64,000 nucleotides of DNA from Saccharothrix obliqua (GCF_019375475.1 NZ_JAHXGQ010000001.1:124001-188000); one strand, 5' to 3'; positions 41,433 through 50,569 are shown, numbered from the stretch's first letter. Translations and numbers: made by a program. Notes: generated by a model not told the origin, from the letters alone.

Positions 41433-44033
41433 TCAGCGCACGATTCGTGAGACGTTGTGCCCGAACACCTCCACGGACGGCCGCGTGTCGCCCAGAGGCC
41501 GATAGGTCGCGTGCAACGTCACGGACTCACCCGGCCACAACGTCACGTAGTTGTCGCTCCAGTCCACCGGCAACACCTCCGGCCCACCCGCGCCCTGGCG
41601 CACGGTGGCCCGCACGAAGAACGCCACCGTCCGGCCGGTGTTGCGCAGCGTCACGTCGGTCGACCCGGCGGACGACGACGTGCGGACCGACAGCTTCCCC
41701 GCCGGCAGCCGGTTCAACGCCGTGTAGTCGGCGTACGCGGTCTGCGGCGTGTGGTACCAGGTGGACGCGGCGTAGTCGAGCTGGTCCGCCTTGGTGGACA
41801 ACCAGTACACGTTCCGGTCGACCACGTCCCCGCGGGCGTCGGTCAGCAGCAGCCGCGCGAAGTGCACCTCGGACAGCCCGTCCGGCCGCGGCAGCTCGCC
41901 GACCCGCACGGCGCCGTTGGCACGCGCCGTGACCGGCCGCGTCTCGTCCGCCCGCACGGTGCCGTCCGCGTTGAACAACGTCACCCGCACGCGCAACCCG
42001 GGCACGTCGGCGAGCCCGGTGTTCACCACCGCCAGCGACCGGTCGTCGTAGGAGAACTGGACGTGCAACGGGCGCAACGCCGCCTTCGCGCCGAAGTAGG
42101 AGCCCGCGGTGGCCAGGTAGTAGTCGTACAGGTGCCAGAACATGGTCGGCCAGGCGCTGTTCAGCATCCAGTGGATGACGCCCGTGGCGGGCCTGGTCGG
42201 GTCGGACGCGTTGCGCCCGAACGCCTCGAACTGCGCGCGGTTGGTCTCGTAGTTCGCGAGCTGCGCCCGGCGCACGAACTCCTCCGGTGTCGACGGCCGG
42301 CCGTACCGGGCGTCCAGGGCGGTGCCCCAGAAGGAGAACTTGTTGAACGTGGCCGACCGCGACAGGTGGTACTGGGTGGCGTTGTAGTCGGTCAGCTTCG
42401 CGATGTCCTGCGGCGTGAGGAACTTGCGCAGCTCGTCCAGCTCCGGCACCGCCGGCCCCGGACCGATCTCGGACGCGAAACCGGACGCGCCACCGAGCCG
42501 CTTGTCGTACCAGTAGTTCGGCGGGACCCACCAGTACGGGCCCTCCATCTTCATGCCGGGCGGGCCGAGCCGCGGCGAGGCCAGCGCCTTCGCCGACGAG
42601 ATCACCGGCAGGTCCCACCCGGCCCGGCCGAGCGCGTCCAGGTACACCCGCTCCAGCTCGGCGGGCGGCGCTTTGTCGCTGCCGATCAGGAAACCGAGCA
42701 ACGACGGGTGGTTGCGGACGCGGCGCGCCTCGCTCTCCGCCGACTCGCCCGCGACCCGCGTGTCCTCGGCGTCGAACGAGTCGTAGTCCTCCCACTTGGA
42801 GCAGCACTCCCAGCCGGTGAGCACCATGATCCCGTACCGGTCGGCCAGGTCGTAGAACTCGTCGTTCTCCGGTTTGCCCTCCAGCCGGATGGTGTTGAGC
42901 CCCATGCTCCGCACCAGCTCGAGCTGGTCCTCGATGCGCCGGACGTCGGTGCGCAGGAACAGGTCCGACGCCCACCCGCCGCCACGCACCAGGAACGGCT
43001 TGCCGTTGACGGAGAACTGCCGCCCGCCGTCCACCAGGCCGGACGTCACCTCGCGCACGCCGAAGGTGGTGGCGGCCAGATCCGACCGCGAGCCGTCGAC
43101 ACGTGCCTCCAGCGACGCCCGGTACAGCGGCTGCCCGCCCATCTGGAACGGCCACCACACCCGCGGTCGCTCGATGACCTGCTCGAAGGTCACGGTGCGC
43201 GTCTCCCGCGCGCCCAGCGGCACGCGCCGGCTGAACGGGGCCTGCCCGATCGTGCCGGACACGTCGGCCTCCACCGGCGCGTCGGTGTTGTTGCGCGCCT
43301 CCACCTCCACGGTGACGGTCGCCGACGCGAGGCTGGGCAGCGGCAGGTCGGCCGTGGCACGCGGGTGGCGCAACGACACCGGTCCGCTCGCCGCGAACTC
43401 CACGTGGCGGAACAGGCCCTGGTTGCGGTCGGGCGGCAGCTGCGTCCAGTCGATGAAGTGGATCGCCAGGTCCTCGCGCTCCGGGTTGGCGGGCGAGGCG
43501 CGGACGGCGAGCGCGTTGACGCCGTCCCGGAGCAGGCCGGTGACGTCGAACTCGTGCGTCGGGTACGCGCCGACGACCCGGTCCGCGCCCGCGACCAGCG
43601 TGCCGTTGAGCCACACCTCGCCACGCGCGATCACGCCGCCGTTGAGCCGGAGGAACGTGTGCGTGCCCGGTTCGGGCTCGGCCCGGAACTCCCGCCGGTA
43701 CCACCAGGGCACGGCGAAGTCGGCCGGGTCGACCAGCTTGAGGTTGTCGCCCCGGTTGAGGTCGGGGTACCGGCCGTTGGCGACCAGCCCGGCGAGCACG
43801 GTGGACCGGGCGGGTACGGTCAGCCAGCCCCCGTCGGCGTAGCCGGCGGTGGAGATCGCCGCGCCGTCGCCGGTGACGCGTGCACCGGACTGCATCCGCC
43901 AGTCGGGCACCGCGGACGTGGCGCCCGGTGTCGAGTCGGTGGTGAACCGCGAGTCCGCCGGTTCGGCGGTGGCGGCGGGCACGGCGCACACCAGCGCCAG
44001 GGCCGCCACGAGCGCGATCGCCCGTGAGCGCAT
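41433..44033 (-). CDS. GH2 exo-beta-D-glucosaminidase (CsxA-like), secreted
   Basis: 866 residues with a Sec signal peptide (to about residue 23). A jelly-roll sugar-binding domain spans about 45-215, an Ig-like domain about 220-330 and a TIM barrel about 335-600; Ig-like C-terminal domains follow. Candidate catalytic residues are Asp453 (LIGSDKAPP) as acid/base and Glu522 (FASEIGPGPA) as nucleophile. The Asp acid/base marks the chitosan-acting CsxA branch of GH2. It would release glucosamine from the non-reducing ends of chitosan oligomers outside the cell. The downstream dehydrogenase gene is 24 bases away. Confidence 0.93.
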   Translation of the reverse strand: MRSRAIALVAALALVCAVPAATAEPADSRFTTDSTPGATSAVPDWRMQSGARVTGDGAAISTAGYADGGWLTVPARSTVLAGLVANGRYPDLNRGDNLKLVDPADFAVPWWYRREFRAEPEPGTHTFLRLNGGVIARGEVWLNGTLVAGADRVVGAYPTHEFDVTGLLRDGVNALAVRASPANPEREDLAIHFIDWTQLPPDRNQGLFRHVEFAASGPVSLRHPRATADLPLPSLASATVTVEVEARNNTDAPVEADVSGTIGQAPFSRRVPLGARETRTVTFEQVIERPRVWWPFQMGGQPLYRASLEARVDGSRSDLAATTFGVREVTSGLVDGGRQFSVNGKPFLVRGGGWASDLFLRTDVRRIEDQLELVRSMGLNTIRLEGKPENDEFYDLADRYGIMVLTGWECCSKWEDYDSFDAEDTRVAGESAESEARRVRNHPSLLGFLIGSDKAPPAELERVYLDALGRAGWDLPVISSAKALASPRLGPPGMKMEGPYWWVPPNYWYDKRLGGASGFASEIGPGPAVPELDELRKFLTPQDIAKLTDYNATQYHLSRSATFNKFSFWGTALDARYGRPSTPEEFVRRAQLANYETNRAQFEAFGRNASDPTRPATGVIHWMLNSAWPTMFWHLYDYYLATAGSYFGAKAALRPLHVQFSYDDRSLAVVNTGLADVPGLRVRVTLFNADGTVRADETRPVTARANGAVRVGELPRPDGLSEVHFARLLLTDARGDVVDRNVYWLSTKADQLDYAASTWYHTPQTAYADYTALNRLPAGKLSVRTSSSAGSTDVTLRNTGRTVAFFVRATVRQGAGGPEVLPVDWSDNYVTLWPGESVTLHATYRPLGDTRPSVEVFGHNVSRIVR

Positions 44034-44168
44034 GACTCCTCCCCGGGGTCAGGACGGCGGCAGTTCGAGAATTTCCGCTACCGGGTCACCCGACAAGGCA
44101 GCTATGGAGTGACACCGGTGCTGTCGTTCGCGACGCTCCGTGCCCACCGATCGGATACGTTGGGCGTC

Positions 44169-44750
44169 ATGCGCCGTGCCGTGCCGATCTTCGCCGCAGT
44201 GCTGCTCCTGGCCGCCTGCTCCCAGACCACGACCGGTTCACCCACCGCCGGCACCACCACCTCCGGCAAGGCCACGACCACCACCGGCACCACCAGCACG
44301 GCGAAGTCACCCGCCAAGCGCCCGAAGACGATCAACGTCCGGGACCTCGACCCGTGCACCATGCTCACCGAGGCGCAGCGGACCGAGTTCGGCGCGGACC
44401 AGCCGCCGCAGAAGGGGACCGTGCCGATCTTCAACTGGTCGACGTGCCACTACAACCGGGGCGACGGGAAGTACATCGTCGGCACGACCGTCATCGTCGA
44501 CAAGGGCATCGAGTTCTACACCGAGAGCGCCAAGCGGGACGAGGCGGAGAAGCTGGAGGTCGGCGGCTTCCCGGCGGTGCTGGTGAAGGCCAAGACCACG
44601 GGGCCCGCGTGCACCGTGGCGGTGGACGTGTCCGACGGGCAGATGGTGAACGCGAACGTCGCGAGCTTCGGCGAGACGCCGATCGACCAGCTCTGCGCGC
44701 TGGCGCCACAGGTCGCCGGCGCCGTCATGACCAACCTGATGGCCAAGTAA
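44169..44750 (+). CDS. DUF3558 lipoprotein, module 2
   Basis: 193 residues with lipobox LLAAC (Cys17), a Thr/Ser/Lys-rich linker to about residue 55, then DUF3558 (VRDLDPCTMLTEAQ, STCHYNRG, VDKGIEFYTES). The core segments match the module 1 copies (VDKGIEF, AVDVSDGQ) but the overall likeness is lower than between those two. The ATG at 44169 is preferred; an upstream start at 44109 would precede the signal peptide with 20 unlikely residues. It opens the second ESX accessory module, divergent from the glucosaminidase gene. Confidence 0.87.
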   Translation: MRRAVPIFAAVLLLAACSQTTTGSPTAGTTTSGKATTTTGTTSTAKSPAKRPKTINVRDLDPCTMLTEAQRTEFGADQPPQKGTVPIFNWSTCHYNRGDGKYIVGTTVIVDKGIEFYTESAKRDEAEKLEVGGFPAVLVKAKTTGPACTVAVDVSDGQMVNANVASFGETPIDQLCALAPQVAGAVMTNLMAK

Positions 44751-44857
44751 GACGAGCAAACTGGTCCATTAGCACGCGGAACCGCAGACCATCGTCACGC
44801 ATCAGAGTTAAAGTCATGCGCACGATGGGGTGTGTGCAGCACTGAGGAGGGTGTGTC

Positions 44858-45247
44858 GTGTTCATCGCGGATGGTGGTGGCGGGGGGTCTGCGAAGACGC
44901 CGCCGGAGTACAGCGGGACGCAGCAGAAGCTGAGCGTCGACCCGTCTGCGATCCCCGAGGCGCGCAAGGTGTTCATGGACGCCCTCAACCGGCTGGAGCC
45001 GGTGATCCGCAACGCGATGGACGCGCTGGAGGCCCACCCGTGGGCGGGTGACCCGGTGAGCAAGGAAACCGCGGACGCGTTCAACCGGGACACGTTCGAG
45101 CGCGGCGACTCGGCGGCGTTCACGGCGATCCTGGCGTACCGGCAGCAACTGCGGGGCGTGGTGGACCAGCTCACGGCGATCGAGGCGGACTACCGCCGCG
45201 TCGAGGGTGACAACGTCGCGGCCTGGGGCCGCATCAACAACAACTGA
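44858..45247 (+). CDS. Small ESX-module protein, WXG/PE-like helical, module 2
   Basis: 129 residues. A glycine-rich start (FIADGGGGGSAKTPP) leads to helices RKVFMDALNRLEPVIRNAMD and AILAYRQQLRGVVDQLTAIE. The last helix resembles that of the 5153-5605 product, and the gene has the same position between the DUF3558 and PPE-like genes. The GTG start has GAGGAGG upstream. It is probably a secreted partner or cargo of type VII secretion; the family is not certain. Confidence 0.72.
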   Translation: MFIADGGGGGSAKTPPEYSGTQQKLSVDPSAIPEARKVFMDALNRLEPVIRNAMDALEAHPWAGDPVSKETADAFNRDTFERGDSAAFTAILAYRQQLRGVVDQLTAIEADYRRVEGDNVAAWGRINNN

Positions 45248-45267
45248 GCCCGAGGGGGGCGAACACG

Positions 45268-46608
45268 ATGGGTGACCACCGCTGGCGTGGTTATGCCCAC
45301 CCCGATCTGCACCGCATGATCAACGAGGGGCCGGGTGTCGCCGCCTCTCGTCCGGTGGAGGACGGCTGGAAGGGTTTGTCCGAGGCGCTGGCCGAGGTGG
45401 ACGAGTCGATCCACGCGGCGCTGGCGAAGCTCGGCGCGAAGTGGGAGGGCTCCACGGCCGAGGAGACCCAGGCCGCCCTGTCGCCGCTCGCCCAGTGGGC
45501 GGGTGACGCGAAGCAGGGTTCGGACACGATGAAGACGTCCGCGCAGCTCCAGGGCGAGTACGTGGCGGACGCCCGCAAGTCGATGCCCGAGCCGGTGAAG
45601 GTCACCACCGAGGCGCCGTCCGTGGGTGACAAGATCGCCGGCGCGCTGACCGGCCCGGTCGGCATGATGCACGTCATCAAGCAGCAGCAGGACCACGAGG
45701 CCCAGGAAGCGGCGCAGGAGAACGCCGAGGCCAAGGCCGTCGAGGTGATGAACAACTACCAGTCGAACAGCGAGTGGAACAGCGGCACCCTGGGCGAGTT
45801 CGTCCCGCCGCCCCAGGTCGTGATCGACACCCCGCCCCCCGGCGGCCCCGGCAGCTACAACCAGAGCAGCGCGAACTACACCAGCCAGCAGACCTGGACG
45901 CCGCCGGGCGACGGCACCACGAGGACGTCGTGGGCGAACCCCACGCCGACCCCGAACCCCACGCCGATCACCCCACCGCCCCCGGTGAGCCCGACACCCC
46001 CACCGCCCCCGTTCACGCCGCCGGGCGGCGGTGGCGGCACGACCGTCCCGTCGTGGACGCCGCCACCCACGCAGAACCCCAACCCGACCCCACCGCCGCT
46101 GCCCAAGCCGCCGAACCTGCCGGTGCCCCCGCCCAACGGCGGCCACCCGCCGGTCAACTGGAAGCCCCCGGCCTTCCCGCCGAACCAGGGCGGACGCCCG
46201 CAACTGCCGCCCCGCGGCCCGAACGGCAACCCCCTCGGACGACCCTTCGGCCCCACACCGGGCGGCGGCGGCCTGCCCGGCGCTCCCGGCGGCAACGGCC
46301 TCCCCGGCGGCCAGAACACGGCCCCCGGCCGCGGCCCCCTCCCCACCCCCGGCGGCTTCGGCCCCGCGACTCCCGGTGCCCCCGGCACCCCCGGTGCTCC
46401 CGGCGCCTTCAACGGCGCCCCGGGCCGCCCGGGTGCTCCCGGCACCGGCACCGGCACGGGTGCGGGCGGTCATGGTGCGGGTCGGGGCCAGAACGGCGAG
46501 GAGGACATCGAGCACAAGTCGGCCGACTACCTGGTCGAGGCAGACAACGTGTTCGGTGACGACCGCCTGGTCGCACCGCCGGTGATCGGCGAGACGCCGC
46601 AGCAGTAG
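45268..46608 (+). CDS. PPE-like ESX substrate protein, module 2
   Basis: 446 residues. An N-terminal helical domain (about 1-165) carries the turn KLGAKWEGSTAEET near residue 55. A very long Pro/Gly/Asn-rich region (about 185-410) follows. The charged tail NGEEDIEHKSADYLVEADN is followed by VFGDDRLV and PPVIGE. Tail and N-domain match the module 1 protein, while the low-complexity middle has diverged. The EspG gene follows after 90 bases. It is expected to be a wall or outer-surface protein exported by an ESX system. Confidence 0.82.
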   Translation: MGDHRWRGYAHPDLHRMINEGPGVAASRPVEDGWKGLSEALAEVDESIHAALAKLGAKWEGSTAEETQAALSPLAQWAGDAKQGSDTMKTSAQLQGEYVADARKSMPEPVKVTTEAPSVGDKIAGALTGPVGMMHVIKQQQDHEAQEAAQENAEAKAVEVMNNYQSNSEWNSGTLGEFVPPPQVVIDTPPPGGPGSYNQSSANYTSQQTWTPPGDGTTRTSWANPTPTPNPTPITPPPPVSPTPPPPPFTPPGGGGGTTVPSWTPPPTQNPNPTPPPLPKPPNLPVPPPNGGHPPVNWKPPAFPPNQGGRPQLPPRGPNGNPLGRPFGPTPGGGGLPGAPGGNGLPGGQNTAPGRGPLPTPGGFGPATPGAPGTPGAPGAFNGAPGRPGAPGTGTGTGAGGHGAGRGQNGEEDIEHKSADYLVEADNVFGDDRLVAPPVIGETPQQ

Positions 46609-46698
46609 AAGTAGAAGCGACACGACACCAGGCCAGGTCCCGCTTCCGGGACCTGGCCTGGACCGCATCGGACCTCGGACCTGGGACCTGGAGCAGCA

Positions 46699-47502
46699 GT
46701 GACGTATTTCGGGGGGCCGGCCGAGAGGGAACCCATCACCCTCTCCGCCGAGGAGTTCGACGTGCTGTGGGAACGCCTGAACCTGGGCCCCATGCCACTG
46801 GTGATCAAAGTTCCGTCACCGGGCAAGTCGCACCAGGAGCGGGCGGACCTGGAACGCCGCGTCTGGCAGTCGATCGGCGCACGCGGTCTGGGCGGTCCCA
46901 CCGGCCTGCACCCCGAACTCGACTACCTGCTCCGCCTCTTCTTCCGCCCGGAGCGCGAGGTGGACGGCCGCGTCTGGGTGGGGCGCAGCATCCGCGTGCT
47001 GGCCGTGGCGAACGGCGACCACGGCGCGGTGGCCACCCTGGCTGACGACCAGCTCACGTTCCGCAGAGCTGCCGGCACCGGCCTGCCCACCGCGGTGCTG
47101 AGCACGCTACCCACCCACCCCGCCGGCACCGGCCACTCGGTGACCATGCCGAGCGAGGACCTGGAAGCAGCGGTCAAGAACTCCGACGGCTCACCGAAAA
47201 GCCTTGAGGCGTCACTGCGCAACCACGGCGTCCGGCAGGAGGACGCGACCACGTTGGTCAAGATGTTCACCGGCCTGGTCCACACCGGCAACTTCGGCGC
47301 GGCAGCCCGTGACAAGTACGGAAAACGCTGCCGCCCGGACCGCGTAGTGGCCTTCTTCGACACAGAAGACGGCCGCTACCTACAACAACGCCGCTCCTCC
47401 AACGGTTCCGCCCCGTGGAGCACCTTCACCCCCACCGACGCCCGCCGCCTGACGCACCAGGTGGAGGAACTACTGGCAGAAGCCGTCCGCTCCGCCTCCT
47501 GA
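46699..47502 (+). CDS. EspG-family ESX secretion chaperone, module 2
   Basis: 267 residues with the EspG layout: PITLSAEEFDVLWERLNLG at the start, VPSPGKSHQERADLE, VDGRVWVGRSIRVLAV, and a C-terminal GRYLQQRRSSNGSAPWST. It is paralogous to 7470-8243. It should bind the PPE-like protein encoded just upstream. Unlike module 1, the two genes do not overlap; the 90-base gap contains a repeat of GGACCTGG units and a GACCTGGAGCAGCA ribosome-site region before the GTG. Confidence 0.85.
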   Translation: MTYFGGPAEREPITLSAEEFDVLWERLNLGPMPLVIKVPSPGKSHQERADLERRVWQSIGARGLGGPTGLHPELDYLLRLFFRPEREVDGRVWVGRSIRVLAVANGDHGAVATLADDQLTFRRAAGTGLPTAVLSTLPTHPAGTGHSVTMPSEDLEAAVKNSDGSPKSLEASLRNHGVRQEDATTLVKMFTGLVHTGNFGAAARDKYGKRCRPDRVVAFFDTEDGRYLQQRRSSNGSAPWSTFTPTDARRLTHQVEELLAEAVRSAS

Positions 47503-47562
47503 GCCAAAGCGGACTGGAACTCCGCACACACGCGGTGGGGGCTTGCCACACACCAGTCCCCC

Positions 47563-47747
47563 CGTCGTGTTCTCCCCGTATGGCCTGCGCGCCAGCGAAC
47601 CGCGCTCGTTCCCTGGGCGCAAGCACGCTTTTCGCTTGCGCCCAGGGAACGAGGGTGGTTGTCTCTGACCAGGCCATACGGGGAGAACACGACGGCTCTT
47701 TCAAACTCCTTGGCGGTCTGCCCGTCCGGCGAGGACGCTTTTAAGCT
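47563..47747. repeat. Long palindromic repeat element, copy 2 (inverted)
   Basis: The core, 47563-47694, is the same 132-bp palindrome as 17401-17532 but in opposite orientation, as the unpaired inner segments show (GTCAGAGACAACCAC at 17.4 kb, its complement here). Flank similarity extends to about 47747 (GGCGAGGACGCTT). It occupies most of the 305-base gap between EspG and the sterol-carrier-like gene; nothing else is seen there. Confidence 0.85.
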
Positions 47748-47793
47748 CTTCCCCGGCAGCTCTTCCCCGGCAGCTCCTCTCGCGCCCCTCGAC

Positions 47794-47799
47794 TACCGT
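47794..47799 (+). promoter_or_regulatory. -10 element (TACCGT) before the sterol-carrier-like gene
   Basis: TACCGT ends 8 bases before the GTG at 47808, and no ribosome binding site is present; the transcript is probably leaderless. Confidence 0.4.
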
Positions 47800-47807
47800 G
47801 GACACCC

Positions 47808-48191
47808 GTGCCCCAGAAACCGCCGTCCGCGGAGGAAACCCGCGCCGCCGTGAGCGAAACCCTGCCGTGGCTGGCAGGCGAGGCGGACCAGCCTCCCCGC
47901 CCGGTCCTGGCCGCGGCGGTCAAAACGAGCCTGCGGACCCTGGAACACCAGGCACCGGGTCGCAGCGTCGAGGTCCGCGTCCCGCCGTTCGCGGCGATCC
48001 AGTGCGTGGCCGGGCTCAGGCACACCCGGGGCACGCCGCCGAACGTGGTGGAAACCGACCCGCGAACGTGGCTGGAACTGGCCACCGGCCGACTCTCGTG
48101 GGCGGACGCGGTGGAGTCCGGTCGGGTCACCGCTTCGGGGAGTCGGGCCGACTTGTCAGCCCACCTGCCACTTCTGCGCTTCCAGCTCTGA
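47808..48191 (+). CDS. Sterol-carrier-family protein (SCP-like, purF-linked)
   Basis: 127 residues, soluble. The opening [17 protein letters not shown] and the closing [20 protein letters not shown], rich in short strands and with the GRLSW turn, match actinobacterial sterol-carrier-family proteins. A gene of this kind also lies upstream of purF in mycobacteria, so the linkage is probably old. Lipid binding is assumed from the fold family; nothing here proves a ligand. Confidence 0.78.
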   Translation: MPQKPPSAEETRAAVSETLPWLAGEADQPPRPVLAAAVKTSLRTLEHQAPGRSVEVRVPPFAAIQCVAGLRHTRGTPPNVVETDPRTWLELATGRLSWADAVESGRVTASGSRADLSAHLPLLRFQL

Positions 48192-48208
48192 CAGCCCTCC
48201 GCACCACC

Positions 48209-48214
48209 TAAGCT
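48209..48214 (+). promoter_or_regulatory. -10 element (TAAGCT) before the small lipoprotein gene
   Basis: TAAGCT ends 7 bases before the GTG at 48222, again with no ribosome site. Confidence 0.45.
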
Positions 48215-48221
48215 CGATCGG

Positions 48222-48569
48222 GTGAATGCGCTCAAGCTCATCTCAGCGATCGCGTTGTCAGGCTTCCTCCTGGCCGCGTGCGGGAGCGGCGGCAAGGAGT
48301 GGGAGGGCGACGTCGCGTTCAAGGTGACGCGGCTCAACCCGAGCCAGGACTCCATGGGCAGGACCGAACCGCCGTACGCGAACCTGGAGATCGACCAGGA
48401 CGAGCCGAAGTCCCTGGAGCCGATCTCGACCAGGATCGCGAACCTCGACCAGCTCCCCGACGGGGTACGCGTCGGGGACCGGGTCACGTGCAAGGTGAAG
48501 CAGTCGGACCAGAGCGGCTTCGACCAGCGCGGGGTGCAAACCACCGTCACGTCTTGCCGAAGCCGCTGA
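48222..48569 (+). CDS. Small lipoprotein of unknown function
   Basis: 115 residues with lipobox FLLAAC (Cys20). The mature part is one small strand-rich domain (DVAFKVTRLNPSQDS, VRVGDRVTCKVKQSD) with two cysteines near the end, which may form a disulfide. I recognise no family. It ends 11 bases before the convergent DUF1023 hydrolase gene. Confidence 0.75.
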   Translation: MNALKLISAIALSGFLLAACGSGGKEWEGDVAFKVTRLNPSQDSMGRTEPPYANLEIDQDEPKSLEPISTRIANLDQLPDGVRVGDRVTCKVKQSDQSGFDQRGVQTTVTSCRSR

Positions 48570-48580
48570 AGGGCCAAGCC

Positions 48581-50569
48581 TCAGAACCAGGACCCAACAG
48601 TCTTGTCCCAGGCCCCCTTGACCCCTTCCACCGCGTCCCGCCCCAACTCGACGACGTCCCCCACCCCTCCAACGACAACGTCCACCGTGTCGTTGACCAA
48701 CTCCTTGCCGGTGTTCACCAACCCGGTCCCAGCCTCGGACCAGTTGCCGCGCACGGCTTCCCGCCCCGCGTCGTAGAGACCGGTCCCCACGTCCCCGACC
48801 AACTCGGCAGTCCCGGCGACCGTGCCCCCGATACCGTCGACCACCGGCCCGAGACCGGGCACGTGCGACCCCGGCAGCGACGGCCCGAGCGGCGAGTCGT
48901 ACCACTTCTGGTCGGTCACCGAGCCGCCGTTGCCGGTGGCGATCTTGGCCAGGTTGTCCACCGACTCCGAACCCGGGTGGTAATACTGCGAGTGCGCGCC
49001 CAGCGCGTTGGCACCGTCGGTGGTGCCGAAGACCTTCGCCCCGAACCGGTCGTCGTACGGCCCGACGGACGACCCGTCCGCCGTGAACCAGTCGGAACTG
49101 GTGCCCTGCACCACCGGGTCGTGCTCGGTGGCTCCCGCGTACACGTGGCCGGGTCCCACCGAGAGCTGGTTGGCGTTGGACGCGCCGACACCGGGCGAGC
49201 CGACGAACGCGATGTCGTCCGCGGCGAGCCCGTTCATCCCGGCGTAGCCGACCGTGGTGGAGCCGTAGGAGTGGCCGATCACGGTGAGGTGCTGACCGGG
49301 CACGCCCGCCGCGCGGTACCCGGCGACGTCGGCCACCAGGTTCGCTCCGCCTTCCTTGGCCTGCGCGGGGTTGTCGACCTCACCGATGGACCAGCCCGGC
49401 GCGTCGTAACCCAGCCACTGGATGGTGGCATTGCCGTCGGCGCCCATGGCGTGCCGCAGGTTCCCCGCCTGGTCCACCGAAAAACTGTCCAAAGTGGACC
49501 CCGTGCCCGGCACGCACACTGCCAAGTTGGCTGCCGTGTCGGGATTTCCGTACGCGATGGCGGTCGCGCCGTCGCCACGCGGGCCGTACGGGTCCCACGC
49601 CATGATCCGGACGTCGGGCGTGCCGTCCGGCTTGTACCAACCCTTTTCCTTGGCCAGCTTCTCCGCGTCGGCGATGCTCTTCTGCACCTTCTCCGCGTTC
49701 TCGGCCTTGGTGGCGGCTTCCTGGCGCTGCTCCGACAACGACGCGTACCGCGGGTCGTTCAACAGCTTCGTGAGGTCGCCCGACTTCTTCGGGTCCAGGC
49801 CGAGTTCACGCGCCCGCTCGTCCATCTGCTCCTGCAACCGGTCGCGCTCCGCGCCGAAGCGCTGGAGGTCGTCCTGGATGCGGGCGCGGTTGGCGTGGTC
49901 CAGCACGTCGGACGGCAGGCCGCGCAGCTGCCCGAGTTCCTGGAACCTGGTGCGCAGCAACTCGTCCTGCTGCTCCTTGGTGAGCGACTTCCACCACGCG
50001 GCGACCTGCTTGGGATCGGTGCCCGGTCCGGGGACGGTGGCGGCGGCGGAACCCATGACCCGCACGGCGTTCGACCAGCCGGCGTCCTTGCCCGCGGTCT
50101 CCTGGAAGCCGGGCCGGACCTTGGCGAACGCCGACGCGTAGGACCGCAGTGCGTTCTCGTAGCCGTTCTTGACGTTGTTGAGCTGTTCGTTGACCTTCGC
50201 GGCCAGTTCGCGGGTCTGCGCCTCGTCCAGCGCGGGCGACCGGCCGCGCCAGAAGTCGATGAGCTGGTCCGCGCTGCCCCGCATCTGCGCGTACGCGCGG
50301 GAAGCGGCCTGGACGATCTCCGCGCCCGCGCCCAGCCGCTCGCCCGCGACGGCGGCGGACCGGCTGGACAACTCGGCCCGCGTGGCGAACTTCTGCGCGG
50401 ACCCGCCCTGCCAGGTGGCGGTGGCGGTGTTGCCGCCGGAGGTCACGGCGTCGCCCGCGCGGCCCACCGCGCTCCGCGCGCCGGTGATCGGGTCGGCCGC
50501 CGCGGCGACGCGGCCCGCGTCACCCGCGGCGAGTTGGCCGTACAGGACCTCGGGGTCTGCGTAGCTCAC
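48581..50569 (-). CDS. DUF1023 alpha/beta hydrolase with N-terminal WXG-like domain
   Basis: About 662 residues. The N-terminal part is helical and WXG-like (TWQGGSAQKFATRAE). A long coiled middle follows, with the family segment KSLTKEQQDELL and RLQEQMDERARELGLDPKK. The C-terminal DUF1023 hydrolase has its serine in TVIGHSYGSTTVGYAG. Proteins of this kind are found near ESX genes and may be exported. I prefer the GTG at 50569, which has AAGGAG 9 bases upstream and gives SYADPEVLYG; the longer reading from 50659 starts in low-quality sequence. The WXG-like gene lies 34 bases upstream. Confidence 0.85.
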   Translation of the reverse strand: MSYADPEVLYGQLAAGDAGRVAAAADPITGARSAVGRAGDAVTSGGNTATATWQGGSAQKFATRAELSSRSAAVAGERLGAGAEIVQAASRAYAQMRGSADQLIDFWRGRSPALDEAQTRELAAKVNEQLNNVKNGYENALRSYASAFAKVRPGFQETAGKDAGWSNAVRVMGSAAATVPGPGTDPKQVAAWWKSLTKEQQDELLRTRFQELGQLRGLPSDVLDHANRARIQDDLQRFGAERDRLQEQMDERARELGLDPKKSGDLTKLLNDPRYASLSEQRQEAATKAENAEKVQKSIADAEKLAKEKGWYKPDGTPDVRIMAWDPYGPRGDGATAIAYGNPDTAANLAVCVPGTGSTLDSFSVDQAGNLRHAMGADGNATIQWLGYDAPGWSIGEVDNPAQAKEGGANLVADVAGYRAAGVPGQHLTVIGHSYGSTTVGYAGMNGLAADDIAFVGSPGVGASNANQLSVGPGHVYAGATEHDPVVQGTSSDWFTADGSSVGPYDDRFGAKVFGTTDGANALGAHSQYYHPGSESVDNLAKIATGNGGSVTDQKWYDSPLGPSLPGSHVPGLGPVVDGIGGTVAGTAELVGDVGTGLYDAGREAVRGNWSEAGTGLVNTGKELVNDTVDVVVGGVGDVVELGRDAVEGVKGAWDKTVGSWF

